A DNA stretch of 64,000 bases from Comamonadaceae bacterium OS-1 (GTDB taxonomy: Bacteria; Pseudomonadota; Gammaproteobacteria; Burkholderiales; Burkholderiaceae_C). This document shows positions 37,759 to 46,395 of this stretch, one piece after another. The DNA is taken from contig AP026969.1 of NCBI GenBank assembly GCA_027923965.1, positions 3,038,001 through 3,102,000 of the forward strand. The letters are read 5' to 3'. The notes under the pieces are model-generated. The model did no database searches. It was not told the DNA's origin and saw only the letters and a list, made by a program, of their open reading frames with translations. Numbering within the stretch: position 1 is the first letter of the stretch; each line of letters starts with the position of its first letter. The position numbers and the translations under genes were made by a program.

Positions 37759-37786
37759 TTATATGAACAACTTTGCTCTGGGTCAA
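37758..37786 (-). promoter_or_regulatory. Sigma-70 promoter of cydDCABX
   Basis: On the minus strand TTGACC (37786-37781) and TATAAT (37763-37758) are exactly 17 bp apart. Transcription should begin near 37751, inside the palindrome, giving a leader of about 42 nt. The remaining spacer to 38033 is AT-rich near 37900 and carries no gene. Confidence 0.8.
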
Positions 37787-38033
37787 ACATGCCGATGCTG
37801 CACCACCACGCGGTGTTGCGAAATGGCGGATTCCCGGGCCAAAGTTAACCCTGCCAACACTGGACAAGCTTGTGGATAAGCCGGGCAAACCGCTGTATGC
37901 CCCGCCTAAGTGCTTGTTTTAAAAAGCTAAAGCTTGCAGTGCTTAAAAAACAGGCAAGGTGTACAAATGGCCTGCACGGTGGAAATCGCCTACCATGGGT
38001 CGGCCCCGTTAGCTGCTGAAAAGGAGATTTTTT

Positions 38034-38498
38034 ATGCGCATCCGCCTGGCTGTCGTACTGGCTATCGCCGCCCTCGCCTTCTCGGCCTGCGCCACCAAGC
38101 CCGCGCCTGTGGGCCCGGCATTGGAAGGCCGCCTCACCGCCCTGCGCTGGACGCTGCAATCGGCCACCGACGGCCAGGGCCAATCCATCACCGCGCTGTT
38201 CCCGCGTGCCGACCCACGCTTCACGGTGGAGTTCAAAGACGGGCGCGTGGGCATCCGGGGCGGCTGCAACGCCATGGGCGGCAGTTACCAGATCGATGCG
38301 GCCAGCCGTCTGCAGGTGGGGCCCATCATGTCTACCCGCATGGCCTGCGCCGGAGGCCTGATGGAAGCCGACCACGCCTTGAGCACCCTGCTGGCCCGGC
38401 CCCTGCAGGTGCGGCTGGACGATGGCCCGGCCCCGGTGCTGCGGCTGCTGTCCGATGCCGGGCAGACCCTGGTGTGGGCAGGTGCGCCCGCACCGTGA
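38034..38498 (+). CDS. META-domain lipoprotein (HslJ-like)
   Basis: This 154-residue predicted lipoprotein has a signal peptide ending in lipobox AFSAC (Cys19). One META domain follows: LTALRWTLQSATDGQGQSI, PRFTVEFKDGRVGIRGGCNAMGGSYQID and STRMACAGGLMEADHALSTLL, the family pattern of heat-shock protein HslJ. AAAGGAGA precedes the ATG by 7 bp. META proteins are implicated in stress and novobiocin resistance, but no biochemical role is established. It is monocistronic and faces away from the cyd operon. Confidence 0.9.
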   Translation: MRIRLAVVLAIAALAFSACATKPAPVGPALEGRLTALRWTLQSATDGQGQSITALFPRADPRFTVEFKDGRVGIRGGCNAMGGSYQIDAASRLQVGPIMSTRMACAGGLMEADHALSTLLARPLQVRLDDGPAPVLRLLSDAGQTLVWAGAPAP

Positions 38499-38510
38499 AT
38501 GCTACTGTTT

Positions 38511-38552
38511 AAATAGCTGCCCGTGCTGATGGAATAAGCACGGCGTGCCTAT
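38511..38552. repeat. Dispersed hairpin repeat, copy 5
   Basis: AGCTGCCCGTGCTGAT-GGA-ATAAGCACGGC keeps most pairing of the family consensus, followed by a second GCCTATTCCAT. It lies between the convergent META lipoprotein and gshA genes. Confidence 0.7.
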
Positions 38553-38565
38553 TCCATCTACAACA

Positions 38566-40149
38566 CTAAGCGGTGACGGGAGTCGATTCCACCCGGCGGT
38601 GCTTTACCACCAGCCGCTCGGGCGACAGGTACTGCGGCAAGTACACATCAAACGGCATGGTGTCGGCGGCTTCGATGGCTTTCTGGGCGGCGACCGACGC
38701 GGTGCTCATTTCTTCAAACCGGCTTTGCTGCTCGGCGCTGAACGGCAGGTCCAGCAGGTGCTGGCGGGTTTGCAGCGACTGCTGGGCGATGAAGGGCACG
38801 AACGATCCGCACGGCATGCCCTGCATGGCAGCCAGCACCCGGGCCGACGACAGCAGGCTGGGGTCGGCCAGGGCGGCATCGGCGGCGACCAGCGCGTCGC
38901 TATACAGCGTGCCGCCGTGCACCGCATCCAGGGCAGCGGCGATAGGGCGGCACTGGGCCACCAGGTCGCTGCCCCATTCGGCCAGGGGCACTTCCTGGCC
39001 TGCACGCTCCAGCGTCAGGCCGGGCTCGCGGCCGCGGGCGGCCACACGGTGCTGGTTGTGTGCCAGCTCGGTGATTTCCTGCGGGGTGTCGGGCGGGCTG
39101 TCGCTCAGCAGACAGTGCAGCAGGAACACGTCGATGAAGCGCATGGTCTGGGCGGTGATGCCCACGGGCACAAACGGGTCCAGGTCCAGCAGGCGCACTT
39201 CCACGTACTCCACGCCGCGCTCGCGCAGGGCGTGCAGCGGGCGCTCACCGGGATAGATGACGCGCTTGGGGCGGATGGTGCCGTAGAACTCGTTTTCGAT
39301 CTGCAGCAGGCTGGTGGCCAGCTGGTTGTAGTCGCCGCCGGTGCCGCGCACGCCCACCGCCTTGTAGGCCGGGTACGGGCGGGTCAGCGCGTCTTGCAGG
39401 GATGCGCCATAGCCTTCCAGGCTGTTGTAGCTCACGGCCAGCGAGGCCTGGGCATCGCTCTGGTAGCCCAGGCGGCCCATGCGCAGCGAAGTGCCGTGCG
39501 GCATGTACATGGTGCGGTCGTTGAGCTGCTGCAGCTCGTGCTGGCGACCGGCCACAAAGCTGGAGCACACGGCGGGCGACGCGCCAAACAGGTACAGCAG
39601 CAAAAACGCGTGGCGGCGGAAGTTGCGGATCAGGCCAAAGTACTCTTCGCTGCTGACGCCCGGCAGCGACCAGTTGTAGTGGATGCCCGAGATGGTTTGC
39701 ATGCGGCGGCCATAGCGGTGGCCCAGGCCCATGCGGTAGACGCTCTTGGCGCGGCCCACGTTGGAGCTGCCATAGCGGCCAATCGGAATGGTCTCGTCGG
39801 TAGGCAGGCCGCAGGGCATGCTGGACACCCAGAGCATTTCATCGTCGCCCTGGGCTTGCAGGGTGCGGTAGGTGAACTGGTGCACTTCGGTGAGCTCGTC
39901 CAGGCAGGCCTCCACACCCTGGTGCACGCCGGTGATCAACTCGACCTGGGACTCGCTGAAGTCGGTGGTGATGTGCGGGTGCGTCAGGGCCGAACCCAGG
40001 GCGGCCGGGTGCGGCGTGAGGGCCAGGTTGCCGCTGGGCTGGGCGCGCAGGCTTTCCTTCTCCAGGCCACGGCGGATGCCCTGGAGCCGTTCGGGCGCGA
40101 GGGCTTGCAGACGTTCTAGCAAAGCGGGGTTGGGAAGGGAGCTGGGCAT
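38566..40149 (-). CDS. gshA: Glutamate-cysteine ligase
   Basis: This 527-residue enzyme performs the first step of glutathione synthesis. It is the E. coli-type GshA: RGLEKESLRAQPSGNLALTPHPAALG near the N-terminus, ITTDFSESQVELITGVH, MLWVSSMPCGLP, YRMGLGHRYGRRMQTISGIHYNWSLP, and EYVEVRLLDLDPFVPVGI. I use the ATG at 40149 (MPSSLPNPALLERL); a longer frame would cover the inverted repeat upstream. It follows the efflux operon on the same strand, but a hairpin and a 190-bp spacer separate them. It feeds thiol metabolism, which CydDC also touches, but no operon link is seen. Confidence 0.95.
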   Translation of the reverse strand: MPSSLPNPALLERLQALAPERLQGIRRGLEKESLRAQPSGNLALTPHPAALGSALTHPHITTDFSESQVELITGVHQGVEACLDELTEVHQFTYRTLQAQGDDEMLWVSSMPCGLPTDETIPIGRYGSSNVGRAKSVYRMGLGHRYGRRMQTISGIHYNWSLPGVSSEEYFGLIRNFRRHAFLLLYLFGASPAVCSSFVAGRQHELQQLNDRTMYMPHGTSLRMGRLGYQSDAQASLAVSYNSLEGYGASLQDALTRPYPAYKAVGVRGTGGDYNQLATSLLQIENEFYGTIRPKRVIYPGERPLHALRERGVEYVEVRLLDLDPFVPVGITAQTMRFIDVFLLHCLLSDSPPDTPQEITELAHNQHRVAARGREPGLTLERAGQEVPLAEWGSDLVAQCRPIAAALDAVHGGTLYSDALVAADAALADPSLLSSARVLAAMQGMPCGSFVPFIAQQSLQTRQHLLDLPFSAEQQSRFEEMSTASVAAQKAIEAADTMPFDVYLPQYLSPERLVVKHRRVESTPVTA

Positions 40150-40168
40150 CTTGGAGGTATCCGTTAGA

Positions 40169-40229
40169 GACTGGACGCAGCGCCCAAACCCTGGGCGGCT
40201 CGCCCACGGTCTGGGCACTGCATCCAGTC
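40169..40229. repeat. Long imperfect inverted repeat in the gshA leader
   Basis: Arms of about 30 bp (40169-40198 and 40200-40229), beginning GACTGGACGCAG and ending CTGCATCCAGTC, pair with only a few mismatches and almost no loop. It lies 19 bp upstream of the gshA start codon. It may be a regulatory leader hairpin or a small mobile repeat. Confidence 0.6.
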
Positions 40230-40293
40230 GTTCATAAATCTTGACCGGGCGTGGAAGGTATCACAGGCGCGGCTGGCGTGCTGGAGACGGCAC

Positions 40294-40324
40294 AACGCCC
40301 CCAGCCGCAAAGCGTGGGGGCGTT
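40294..40324 (-). terminator. Hairpin after the RND efflux operon
   Basis: AACGCCCCCA (40294-40303) pairs perfectly with TGGGGGCGTT (40315-40324). It begins 15 bp past the stop of the outer-membrane channel gene. The stem is strong but there is no T run, so termination may be partial. Confidence 0.6.
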
Positions 40325-40339
40325 GGGGCTGAGCGCGAA

Positions 40340-41794
40340 CTACGGTTTTGTGGTCTGCGCGGTGAGGCTGCTGGCGTCCCAGCCGCCACCCAGCGCCTTG
40401 TACAAGCTGACCACGGCAGCCAGCTGGCTGCGCTGGATGTCGATCAGGCCGGATTCGGCCTGCGCCAGGTCGCGCTGGGCGTTCAGCACCTCCAGGTAGC
40501 TGGAGTAGCCGTTTTTGTAGCGCAGGTCCGCCAGGCGCAGGGTGCTGCGCAAGGCAGCGATGCGCTGGGCCGTGGTGGCGGTGATATCGCGGCCCGCAGC
40601 CACGTTGTTCAGCGCGTCGTGCACGTCGCGGAAGGCGTTTTGCACCGTCTGGGTGTAGGTGGCCAGCGCCTGCTGCTGGCGCGCGTTGGACGCGGCCACC
40701 ACGGCATCGATGGCCCCGGCACGGAAGATCGGCTGCGTCAGGTTGCCCACCAGGTTCCACAGCAGCGAAGCGGGGTCGAACAGGTCTTTGAGGTCCTTGG
40801 ATTGGTAGCCCAGGCCCGCCGTGAGGCTGAGCTTGGGAAAGTAGGCAGCGCGGGCCTGGCCGATGTCGGCATTGGCCGCAATCAGGCTTTGCTCGGCAGC
40901 CACCACATCGGGGCGACGGGCCAGCACGTCGGACGGCAAATCGGCAGGAATCGCTTGCGCGGCGAACAGCGTGCCCAGGTCGGCACCGCGCAGCAACACC
41001 GGATTAACGATATCGCTGGGCTTGCGGCCCAGCAGCACGGCCAGCGCGGATTCGGCATTGCTGCGGGCCTGCCGGGTCTGCTGCAACGTCGCCTGGATGC
41101 CTGCGGCTTCGGATTCGGCCTGGCGCAGGTCCATCTCGCCGATCACTCCGGCACCAAAGCGGCGGTTTTGCAGGCGCAAGTTCTCGGTGCGGGTGGCCAG
41201 GGTTTGTTCGCCTAGGGTCTGCTGGGCATCCAGCGCGCGCAGGGCGAAGTAGCTCTGCGCCACGTTGGCATACAGGGTGGTTAGCACCGTGCCCCGGCTG
41301 GCGGATTGGGCCAGCAGGCGGGCCTTGGCGGCTTCGTCGGCGCGGGCGTATTTGCCCCAGAAGTCCAGCTCGTAGCTGGCGCTCAAGCCGAGTTGGCGGT
41401 CGTTGGAGTATGGGTTGGCTCCAGGGTTGAAGCTGGCCGCATTCTCGCTGGCACGGCGGCGCGTAGCGCTGGCGTTCAGGTCCACCGTGGGGTAGAAGTT
41501 GGACGCGTTCTGGTCCAGCGTGGCGCGGGCCTCGGCGATGCGGGCCGTGGCCAGGGCCAGGTCCTGGCTGTTGGCGGCGGCCTCTTGCAGCAGGCCGTCC
41601 AGCACCGGGTCGTTGAAGCCCTTCCACCACACCAACCAGTCCACGCTGGTGGCGGTACCACTGCTGGTCAGGGTCGTGGGCACATCCAGCGCCGGGCGCT
41701 GGTAGTTAGGACCTAAAGGGGCGATACCGCACGCCGATAGAGCACAAGCAGCTACCAAAGTAATAGCAGATAGTTTCAGGTTGCGCTTAGACAT
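40340..41794 (-). CDS. RND efflux outer-membrane lipoprotein (NodT/OprM type)
   Basis: This 484-residue TolC-like channel is anchored by a lipid: the signal peptide ends in lipobox ALSAC (Cys22), followed by GIAPLGPNYQRP. Two OEP repeats are visible: SQDLALATARIAEARATLDQ with SASYELDFWGKYARADEAAKARL, and PDVVAAEQSLIAANADIGQARAAYFPKLSLTAGLG with YKNGYSSYLEVLNAQRDLAQAE. Its ATG overlaps the pump gene stop by eight bases (ATGTCTAA), so it is coupled. Together with the pump and fusion protein it spans the envelope. The signal-peptide DNA resembles half of the dispersed repeat. Confidence 0.95.
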   Translation of the reverse strand: MSKRNLKLSAITLVAACALSACGIAPLGPNYQRPALDVPTTLTSSGTATSVDWLVWWKGFNDPVLDGLLQEAAANSQDLALATARIAEARATLDQNASNFYPTVDLNASATRRRASENAASFNPGANPYSNDRQLGLSASYELDFWGKYARADEAAKARLLAQSASRGTVLTTLYANVAQSYFALRALDAQQTLGEQTLATRTENLRLQNRRFGAGVIGEMDLRQAESEAAGIQATLQQTRQARSNAESALAVLLGRKPSDIVNPVLLRGADLGTLFAAQAIPADLPSDVLARRPDVVAAEQSLIAANADIGQARAAYFPKLSLTAGLGYQSKDLKDLFDPASLLWNLVGNLTQPIFRAGAIDAVVAASNARQQQALATYTQTVQNAFRDVHDALNNVAAGRDITATTAQRIAALRSTLRLADLRYKNGYSSYLEVLNAQRDLAQAESGLIDIQRSQLAAVVSLYKALGGGWDASSLTAQTTKP

Positions 41795-44700
41795 GCTGCG
41801 CTCCTTCGCCAGGGGTGGGTCGGTTCAGACTCTCGAAGTCTTCCGGCGTGCTGCGGAAGTTCCAGTCGTTGACCAATTTAAAGAACAGCGGCACCAAAAA
41901 CACCGCCAGGAAGGTGGCCGCCAGCATGCCGCCGAGCACACCGGTGCCGATGGACTGGCGCGCAGCCGCACCTGCACCACTGGAGAAGGCCAGGGGCACC
42001 ACACCCAGGATGAAGGCCAGCGAGGTCATCAGAATCGGGCGGAAGCGCAGGCGGGCCGCTTCCAGCGCCGCGGCTACCGGGGTCAGGCCGTCATGCACTT
42101 TCATCATGGCAAATTCGACGATCAGAATCGCGTTCTTGGCCGACAGCCCCAGCAGCGTGACCAGACCGATCTGGAAGTACACGTCGTTGGTGTAGTTGCG
42201 CAGGTACACCGCCACCAGGGCACCAAAGATGCCGAACGGCAGGGCCAGCAGCACCGAGAACGGCAGCGACCACTTTTCATACTGCGCGGCCAGGATCAGG
42301 AAAATCATCACAAAGCCTGCGCCGATGGCCAGGCCACTCGACCCGCTGCTGCGCTTTTCCTGGAAGGCGGTGCCGCCCCAGTCGTAGCCCATGTCGGCAG
42401 GCAGCACCTTGGCTGCGGCGCGTTCCATGGCGGCAATCGCCTGGCCCGAGCTGAAGCCGGGTTTCGGGTCGCCCAGGATCTGGATCGATGGCAGCGCGTT
42501 GAAATGCTGCACCGAATCCGGCCCGGCCACAAACTGCACGTCGGCCACGGAGCGGATCTGCACCATCTTGCCGGTGTTGGTCCGCACGTACAGGTTGCCA
42601 ATGTCGTCCGGCTTGGAGCGGTACTTGCCCTCGGCCTGCATCAGCACCTGGTAGATGCGTCCGCTCTTGTTGAAGTCGTTCACGTAGTAGCTGCCCAGCG
42701 TGGCGGCCAGGGTGTTGTAGATGTCGGCCACGGCAATGCCCATGGAGCGGGCTTTTTCGGTGTCCACACTCACAAACAACTGGGGCGAGTTGGCTTGCCA
42801 CAGGGTTTTGACGCCTTGCAGCTCGGGCTGCTTGTTGGCTTCTTCCAGCAGCAGGGGCAGGATTTGCGCCAGGCGGCGCACACCGCCGTCGCCCTTGTTT
42901 TGCAGGTTGAACTCAAAACCGCCGGTCTGGCCCAGACCCTGGATGGCCGGGGGACTGAAGGCCAGGGGCAGGCCTTCCTTGATGCCGCCGGTCTTCATAT
43001 AGAACTCGCCCACCAGCTCCTTGGCCGACTGGGTGCGTTCGTCCCAGGGCTTGAGCGGGAAGAACATGGTGGCGGTGGACGACTTCAGGCCGCCGCCGCC
43101 CAGGATGTTCAGGCCGACCAGGCTGAATACCGTGTCGATGTTCTTGTTTTGCGATTCGATGGCTTCGATCTTGCGCACCACGTCGTTGGTACGGTCCAGC
43201 GACGAGCCTTCGGGCAGGATGGCCGCACCAATGAAGTAGCCCTGGTCTTCGTCAGGCACCAGGCCGCCGGGCACGATCTTGAACAGCAGCCCGGTCAGGC
43301 CGGCCATGCAGACAAACAGAATCACGCCCAGGAAGCCGCGCTTCAGGAAGAAAGCCACGCCACGGGTGTAGCGGTAGGTCAGCTTCTCGAAGCTGCGGTT
43401 GAACCAGTTGAAAAACGCGTTCTTGCGCTCGGCACCGGGCTTGAGCAGCACGGCGCACAGGGCGGGGGTCAGTGTCAGCGCGACGATGCCGGACAGGATC
43501 ACCGCAATGGTGATGGTGACCGAGAACTGCCGGTACAACTCGCCCGCCAATCCACCCAGAAAGGCCACCGGTATGAAGGCGGCGCACAGCACCAGCACGA
43601 TCGCTATCACCGGGCCGGTGACTTCGCGCATGGCTTCAATGGCGGCTTCGCGCGGGCTCATGCCCTCTTCGTGCATCAGGCGCTCCACGTTTTCCAGCAC
43701 CACGATGGCATCGTCCACCACGATACCGATGGCCAGCACCATGCCGAACAGGGTCAGGGTGTTGATGCTGTAGCCCAGCAGGTGCAAGCCCGCCATGGTG
43801 CCGATCAGCGACACCGGCACGGCCAGCGTGGGGATGATGGTGGCGCGCCAGCTTTGCAGGAACAAATACACCACCACAAACACCAGCACCATGGCTTCGG
43901 CCAGGGTTTTCAGCACTTCGCGGATGGATTCGGTCACGAAAGGCGTGGTGTCGTACGGGGTGGCGTAGGTCAGGCCTTCGGGGAACTTGGCCTTCAGTGC
44001 CACCATGGTGGCTTCCACGGCCTTGCGGGTGTCCAGCGCGTTGGCGCCGGTTTGCAGGAACACGCCCACGGGCACGGTGGGGTGGCCGTTCACACGGCCA
44101 TAGAAGTTGTAGTCCTTGGAGCCCAGCTCGACCCGGGCCACGTCTTTCAGGCGCACCACCGCACCGTTGGCACCGCTGCGCACGATGATGTTGGCAAACT
44201 GCTCGGGCTCCAGCAGGCGGCCCTTGGCCGTGACCGTCAGCGTCAGTTCTTCGGAGTTGCCGGGGGGCGCACCGATCTTGCCTGCGGCGTACTGGGCGTT
44301 TTGCTCGGTCACGGCGCTGGAGATGTCGGCCACGGTGATGGCCATGGCCGCCATGCGGTCGGGCCGCAACCAGATACGCATGGCGTAGTCTTTGGCACCG
44401 AAGATCTGCACATTGGTGGTACCGGGCACGCGCTTGATGGCATCCAGCACGTTTTGCGTCACGTAGTTGGAGATGAACAGCGAGTCGTAGCGGTCATCGG
44501 GCGAATAGATCGATGCCACGGTCATGAAGCTGGCCGAGCTTTTGGCCACGGTCACGCCCTGGCGCTGCACTTCCTGCGGCAGCTTGTTGAGCACCTGGTT
44601 GACGCGGTTGTTGACGTTCACCGCCGCGATGTCCAGGTCGGTGCCCACGTCAAACGTGATGCTGATGGACACGGCGCCATCGCCGGACGAAGTGGAGCTC

Positions 44701-44936
44701 ATGTAGAGCATCTTTTCCACGCCGTTGATGGCCTGCTCGATGGGGGCGGCCACGGTGGTTTCCAGCACTTCGGCCGAAGCACCCGGGTACACCGCACTGA
44801 CGCTCACCACGGGGGGCGAGATTTCCGGGTAGCGGGCAATCGGCAGCACGCGCATGGCGGCCAGCCCGGCCAGCACCAGGAACAGGGACAACACCGTCGC
44901 GAAGATCGGACGGTCGATAAAAAACTTGGAGAACAT
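41787..44936 (-). CDS. RND multidrug efflux pump (AcrB/MexB, HAE1 type)
   Basis: This is a 1049-residue inner-membrane drug/proton antiporter. The N-terminus MFSKFFIDRPIFATVLSLFLVL is standard for the HAE1 group. GMVLAIGIVVDDAIVVLENVERLM carries the two proton-relay aspartates of helix 4, and a lysine stands in helix 10 (LLGLSAKNAILIVEFA). The large periplasmic loops have the usual GxxxxF and RxxxV porter blocks (for example VARVELGSKDYNFYGRVNG). The substrate range is likely broad and hydrophobic. It lies between the fusion-protein and channel genes, all on the minus strand, with a divergent TetR regulator. Confidence 0.97.
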   Translation of the reverse strand: MFSKFFIDRPIFATVLSLFLVLAGLAAMRVLPIARYPEISPPVVSVSAVYPGASAEVLETTVAAPIEQAINGVEKMLYMSSTSSGDGAVSISITFDVGTDLDIAAVNVNNRVNQVLNKLPQEVQRQGVTVAKSSASFMTVASIYSPDDRYDSLFISNYVTQNVLDAIKRVPGTTNVQIFGAKDYAMRIWLRPDRMAAMAITVADISSAVTEQNAQYAAGKIGAPPGNSEELTLTVTAKGRLLEPEQFANIIVRSGANGAVVRLKDVARVELGSKDYNFYGRVNGHPTVPVGVFLQTGANALDTRKAVEATMVALKAKFPEGLTYATPYDTTPFVTESIREVLKTLAEAMVLVFVVVYLFLQSWRATIIPTLAVPVSLIGTMAGLHLLGYSINTLTLFGMVLAIGIVVDDAIVVLENVERLMHEEGMSPREAAIEAMREVTGPVIAIVLVLCAAFIPVAFLGGLAGELYRQFSVTITIAVILSGIVALTLTPALCAVLLKPGAERKNAFFNWFNRSFEKLTYRYTRGVAFFLKRGFLGVILFVCMAGLTGLLFKIVPGGLVPDEDQGYFIGAAILPEGSSLDRTNDVVRKIEAIESQNKNIDTVFSLVGLNILGGGGLKSSTATMFFPLKPWDERTQSAKELVGEFYMKTGGIKEGLPLAFSPPAIQGLGQTGGFEFNLQNKGDGGVRRLAQILPLLLEEANKQPELQGVKTLWQANSPQLFVSVDTEKARSMGIAVADIYNTLAATLGSYYVNDFNKSGRIYQVLMQAEGKYRSKPDDIGNLYVRTNTGKMVQIRSVADVQFVAGPDSVQHFNALPSIQILGDPKPGFSSGQAIAAMERAAAKVLPADMGYDWGGTAFQEKRSSGSSGLAIGAGFVMIFLILAAQYEKWSLPFSVLLALPFGIFGALVAVYLRNYTNDVYFQIGLVTLLGLSAKNAILIVEFAMMKVHDGLTPVAAALEAARLRFRPILMTSLAFILGVVPLAFSSGAGAAARQSIGTGVLGGMLAATFLAVFLVPLFFKLVNDWNFRSTPEDFESLNRPTPGEGAQHV

Positions 44937-44950
44937 GGGGGTGTTGCTCC

Positions 44951-46306
44951 TTATTTAGCAGCAGCAGATGCAGCACTGGCGGGCGCAGCAGGCTCAGAAG
45001 CTGCTGGAGCAGCCGAAGCTGCGGCACCGGGGGCCTTGCCCGCCGAGCCCAGCGAGGCATTGGTGGCAGCCACCGCCACGTAGGGCACGGGCTTGACGGT
45101 CATGCCGGGCTCGTGCGCCTTGATGTAGCCCTCGACCAGCACGCGGTCGCCGTCTTGCACACCCTTGGTGACGATCCACTCGCCCTTGGTCCAGCCGTCC
45201 AACTCCACCGGGCGCGGGGCCAGCTTGTCGTCGGGGGTGACCAGGAACACGATCTTGCCCATGGGGCTGTCGATCACTGCGCGCTGCGGCACGCTGATGG
45301 AGTTGGGGCGGCTGGCACCGCCCAGCAGCACGCGCACGAACTGGCCGGGGCGCAATACGCCATCGGGGTTGGGGATTTCGGCCCGGGCATCAAAGCTGCC
45401 GGTGGTGGGGTTGAGCTTTTCGCCGGTGAAGTTGAGCTTGCCCGCACGCGGGTAGGTGCTGCCGTCGGCCAGCTTCACATTGACGCTGAAACCCAGGCTG
45501 CCATTGGCGGCCTTTTTGCCCGGCACCGCCAGCTGGCCCGAACCCACCTGCTTGGTGATACGCAACAGGTCGGCTTCGGACACGCTGAAGTTCACGTACA
45601 TCGGGTTGGTCTGCACGATGGTGGTCAGCAGGCTGTCGGTGGCCGAGACCAGGTTGCCGTCGGACTTGGCGGCGGCACCCGTGGTGCCGCTGATGGGAGC
45701 CACCACGGTGGTGTAGCCCAGGTTCAGGCGGGCCTCGTTGGCCTGGGCCTGGGCCTGCTTCAAGGTGGCGGCGGCGGATTCGGCAGCCGACTTGGCATCG
45801 TCAAATTCTTTCTGGCTGATGGCTTTTTCGGCCACCAGCGGGGCCAGGCGGGCCTGGTCGCGCTGGGCCTGGTTGACCTTGGCCTGGGCCACGGCCACCG
45901 CAGCTTCGGCAGAAGCGGCCTGGGTCTGGAAGTTGGCCGGGTCGATCTGGAACAAAGGCGTACCGGCCTTGACGGTGGCACCTTCTTCGAACAAACGCTT
46001 GTTCAAAATGCCGGCCACCCGGGCGCGCACCTCGGTCTCGCGCGAACCGGCGGTCTGGCCCACATATTCCAGCTCGACCGCGTGGTCCTGGGCTTTCACG
46101 GTGACCACCGACACCTCGGGCGGCGGCATGGCACCGGGGGCGCCGCCTGCGGCCTGGCCCGCAGGCTTGCCGCAGGCCACCAGGGCCAAAGGCAGAGCCG
46201 CCAACAGGAAGGGCGACATCCATCGCTGGCGCAAAGAGCGCACCGCAACGGGGGGATGGAGGTGGTCGATCGAGGGAACGCGAGACGGTGCGATGGACAT
46301 AAACAT
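44951..46306 (-). CDS. RND periplasmic adaptor (membrane fusion protein)
   Basis: This is a 451-residue AcrA/MexA-type adaptor lipoprotein. The signal peptide ends in lipobox ALVAC. The mature part shows the lipoyl/barrel-sandwich halves (TEVRARVAGILNKRLFEEGATVKAGTPLFQID and LNLGYTTVVAPISGTTG) around an alpha hairpin (about residues 130-200), followed by the beta-barrel PGQFVRVLLGG and the membrane-proximal domain. The C-terminal 30 residues are an Ala/Pro/Ser-rich tail. I use the first ATG at 46306; the ATG two codons later is equally possible. It is the first gene of the efflux operon, next to the operator shared with the TetR gene. Confidence 0.95.
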   Translation of the reverse strand: MFMSIAPSRVPSIDHLHPPVAVRSLRQRWMSPFLLAALPLALVACGKPAGQAAGGAPGAMPPPEVSVVTVKAQDHAVELEYVGQTAGSRETEVRARVAGILNKRLFEEGATVKAGTPLFQIDPANFQTQAASAEAAVAVAQAKVNQAQRDQARLAPLVAEKAISQKEFDDAKSAAESAAATLKQAQAQANEARLNLGYTTVVAPISGTTGAAAKSDGNLVSATDSLLTTIVQTNPMYVNFSVSEADLLRITKQVGSGQLAVPGKKAANGSLGFSVNVKLADGSTYPRAGKLNFTGEKLNPTTGSFDARAEIPNPDGVLRPGQFVRVLLGGASRPNSISVPQRAVIDSPMGKIVFLVTPDDKLAPRPVELDGWTKGEWIVTKGVQDGDRVLVEGYIKAHEPGMTVKPVPYVAVAATNASLGSAGKAPGAAASAAPAASEPAAPASAASAAAK

Positions 46307-46335
46307 AGTAAGGTTTAATGAGGTTGGTGTAGTAT

Positions 46336-46359
46336 CACATACATTCGTGAATGTTTACT
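46336..46359. promoter_or_regulatory. AcrR-like operator in the efflux/TetR intergenic region
   Basis: ACATTCGTGAATGT (46341-46354) is a palindrome with a 2-bp centre, extended outward as CACAT and TTACT. From memory the E. coli AcrR operator core is ACATTTGTGAATGT, one base different. It lies midway in the 89-bp gap between the divergent adaptor and regulator genes. Confidence 0.8.
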
Positions 46360-46395
46360 TTGAGATAAGTAGTAACCCCCAAGCAACTTTCCGCC

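Noticed and set aside
41781..45083. A 1100-codon open frame on the plus strand opposite the RND pump gene
   Set aside because: It is antisense to a clear AcrB-type gene, with a His/Gly/Arg-rich composition and no family motif; long antisense frames are common in GC-rich DNA.
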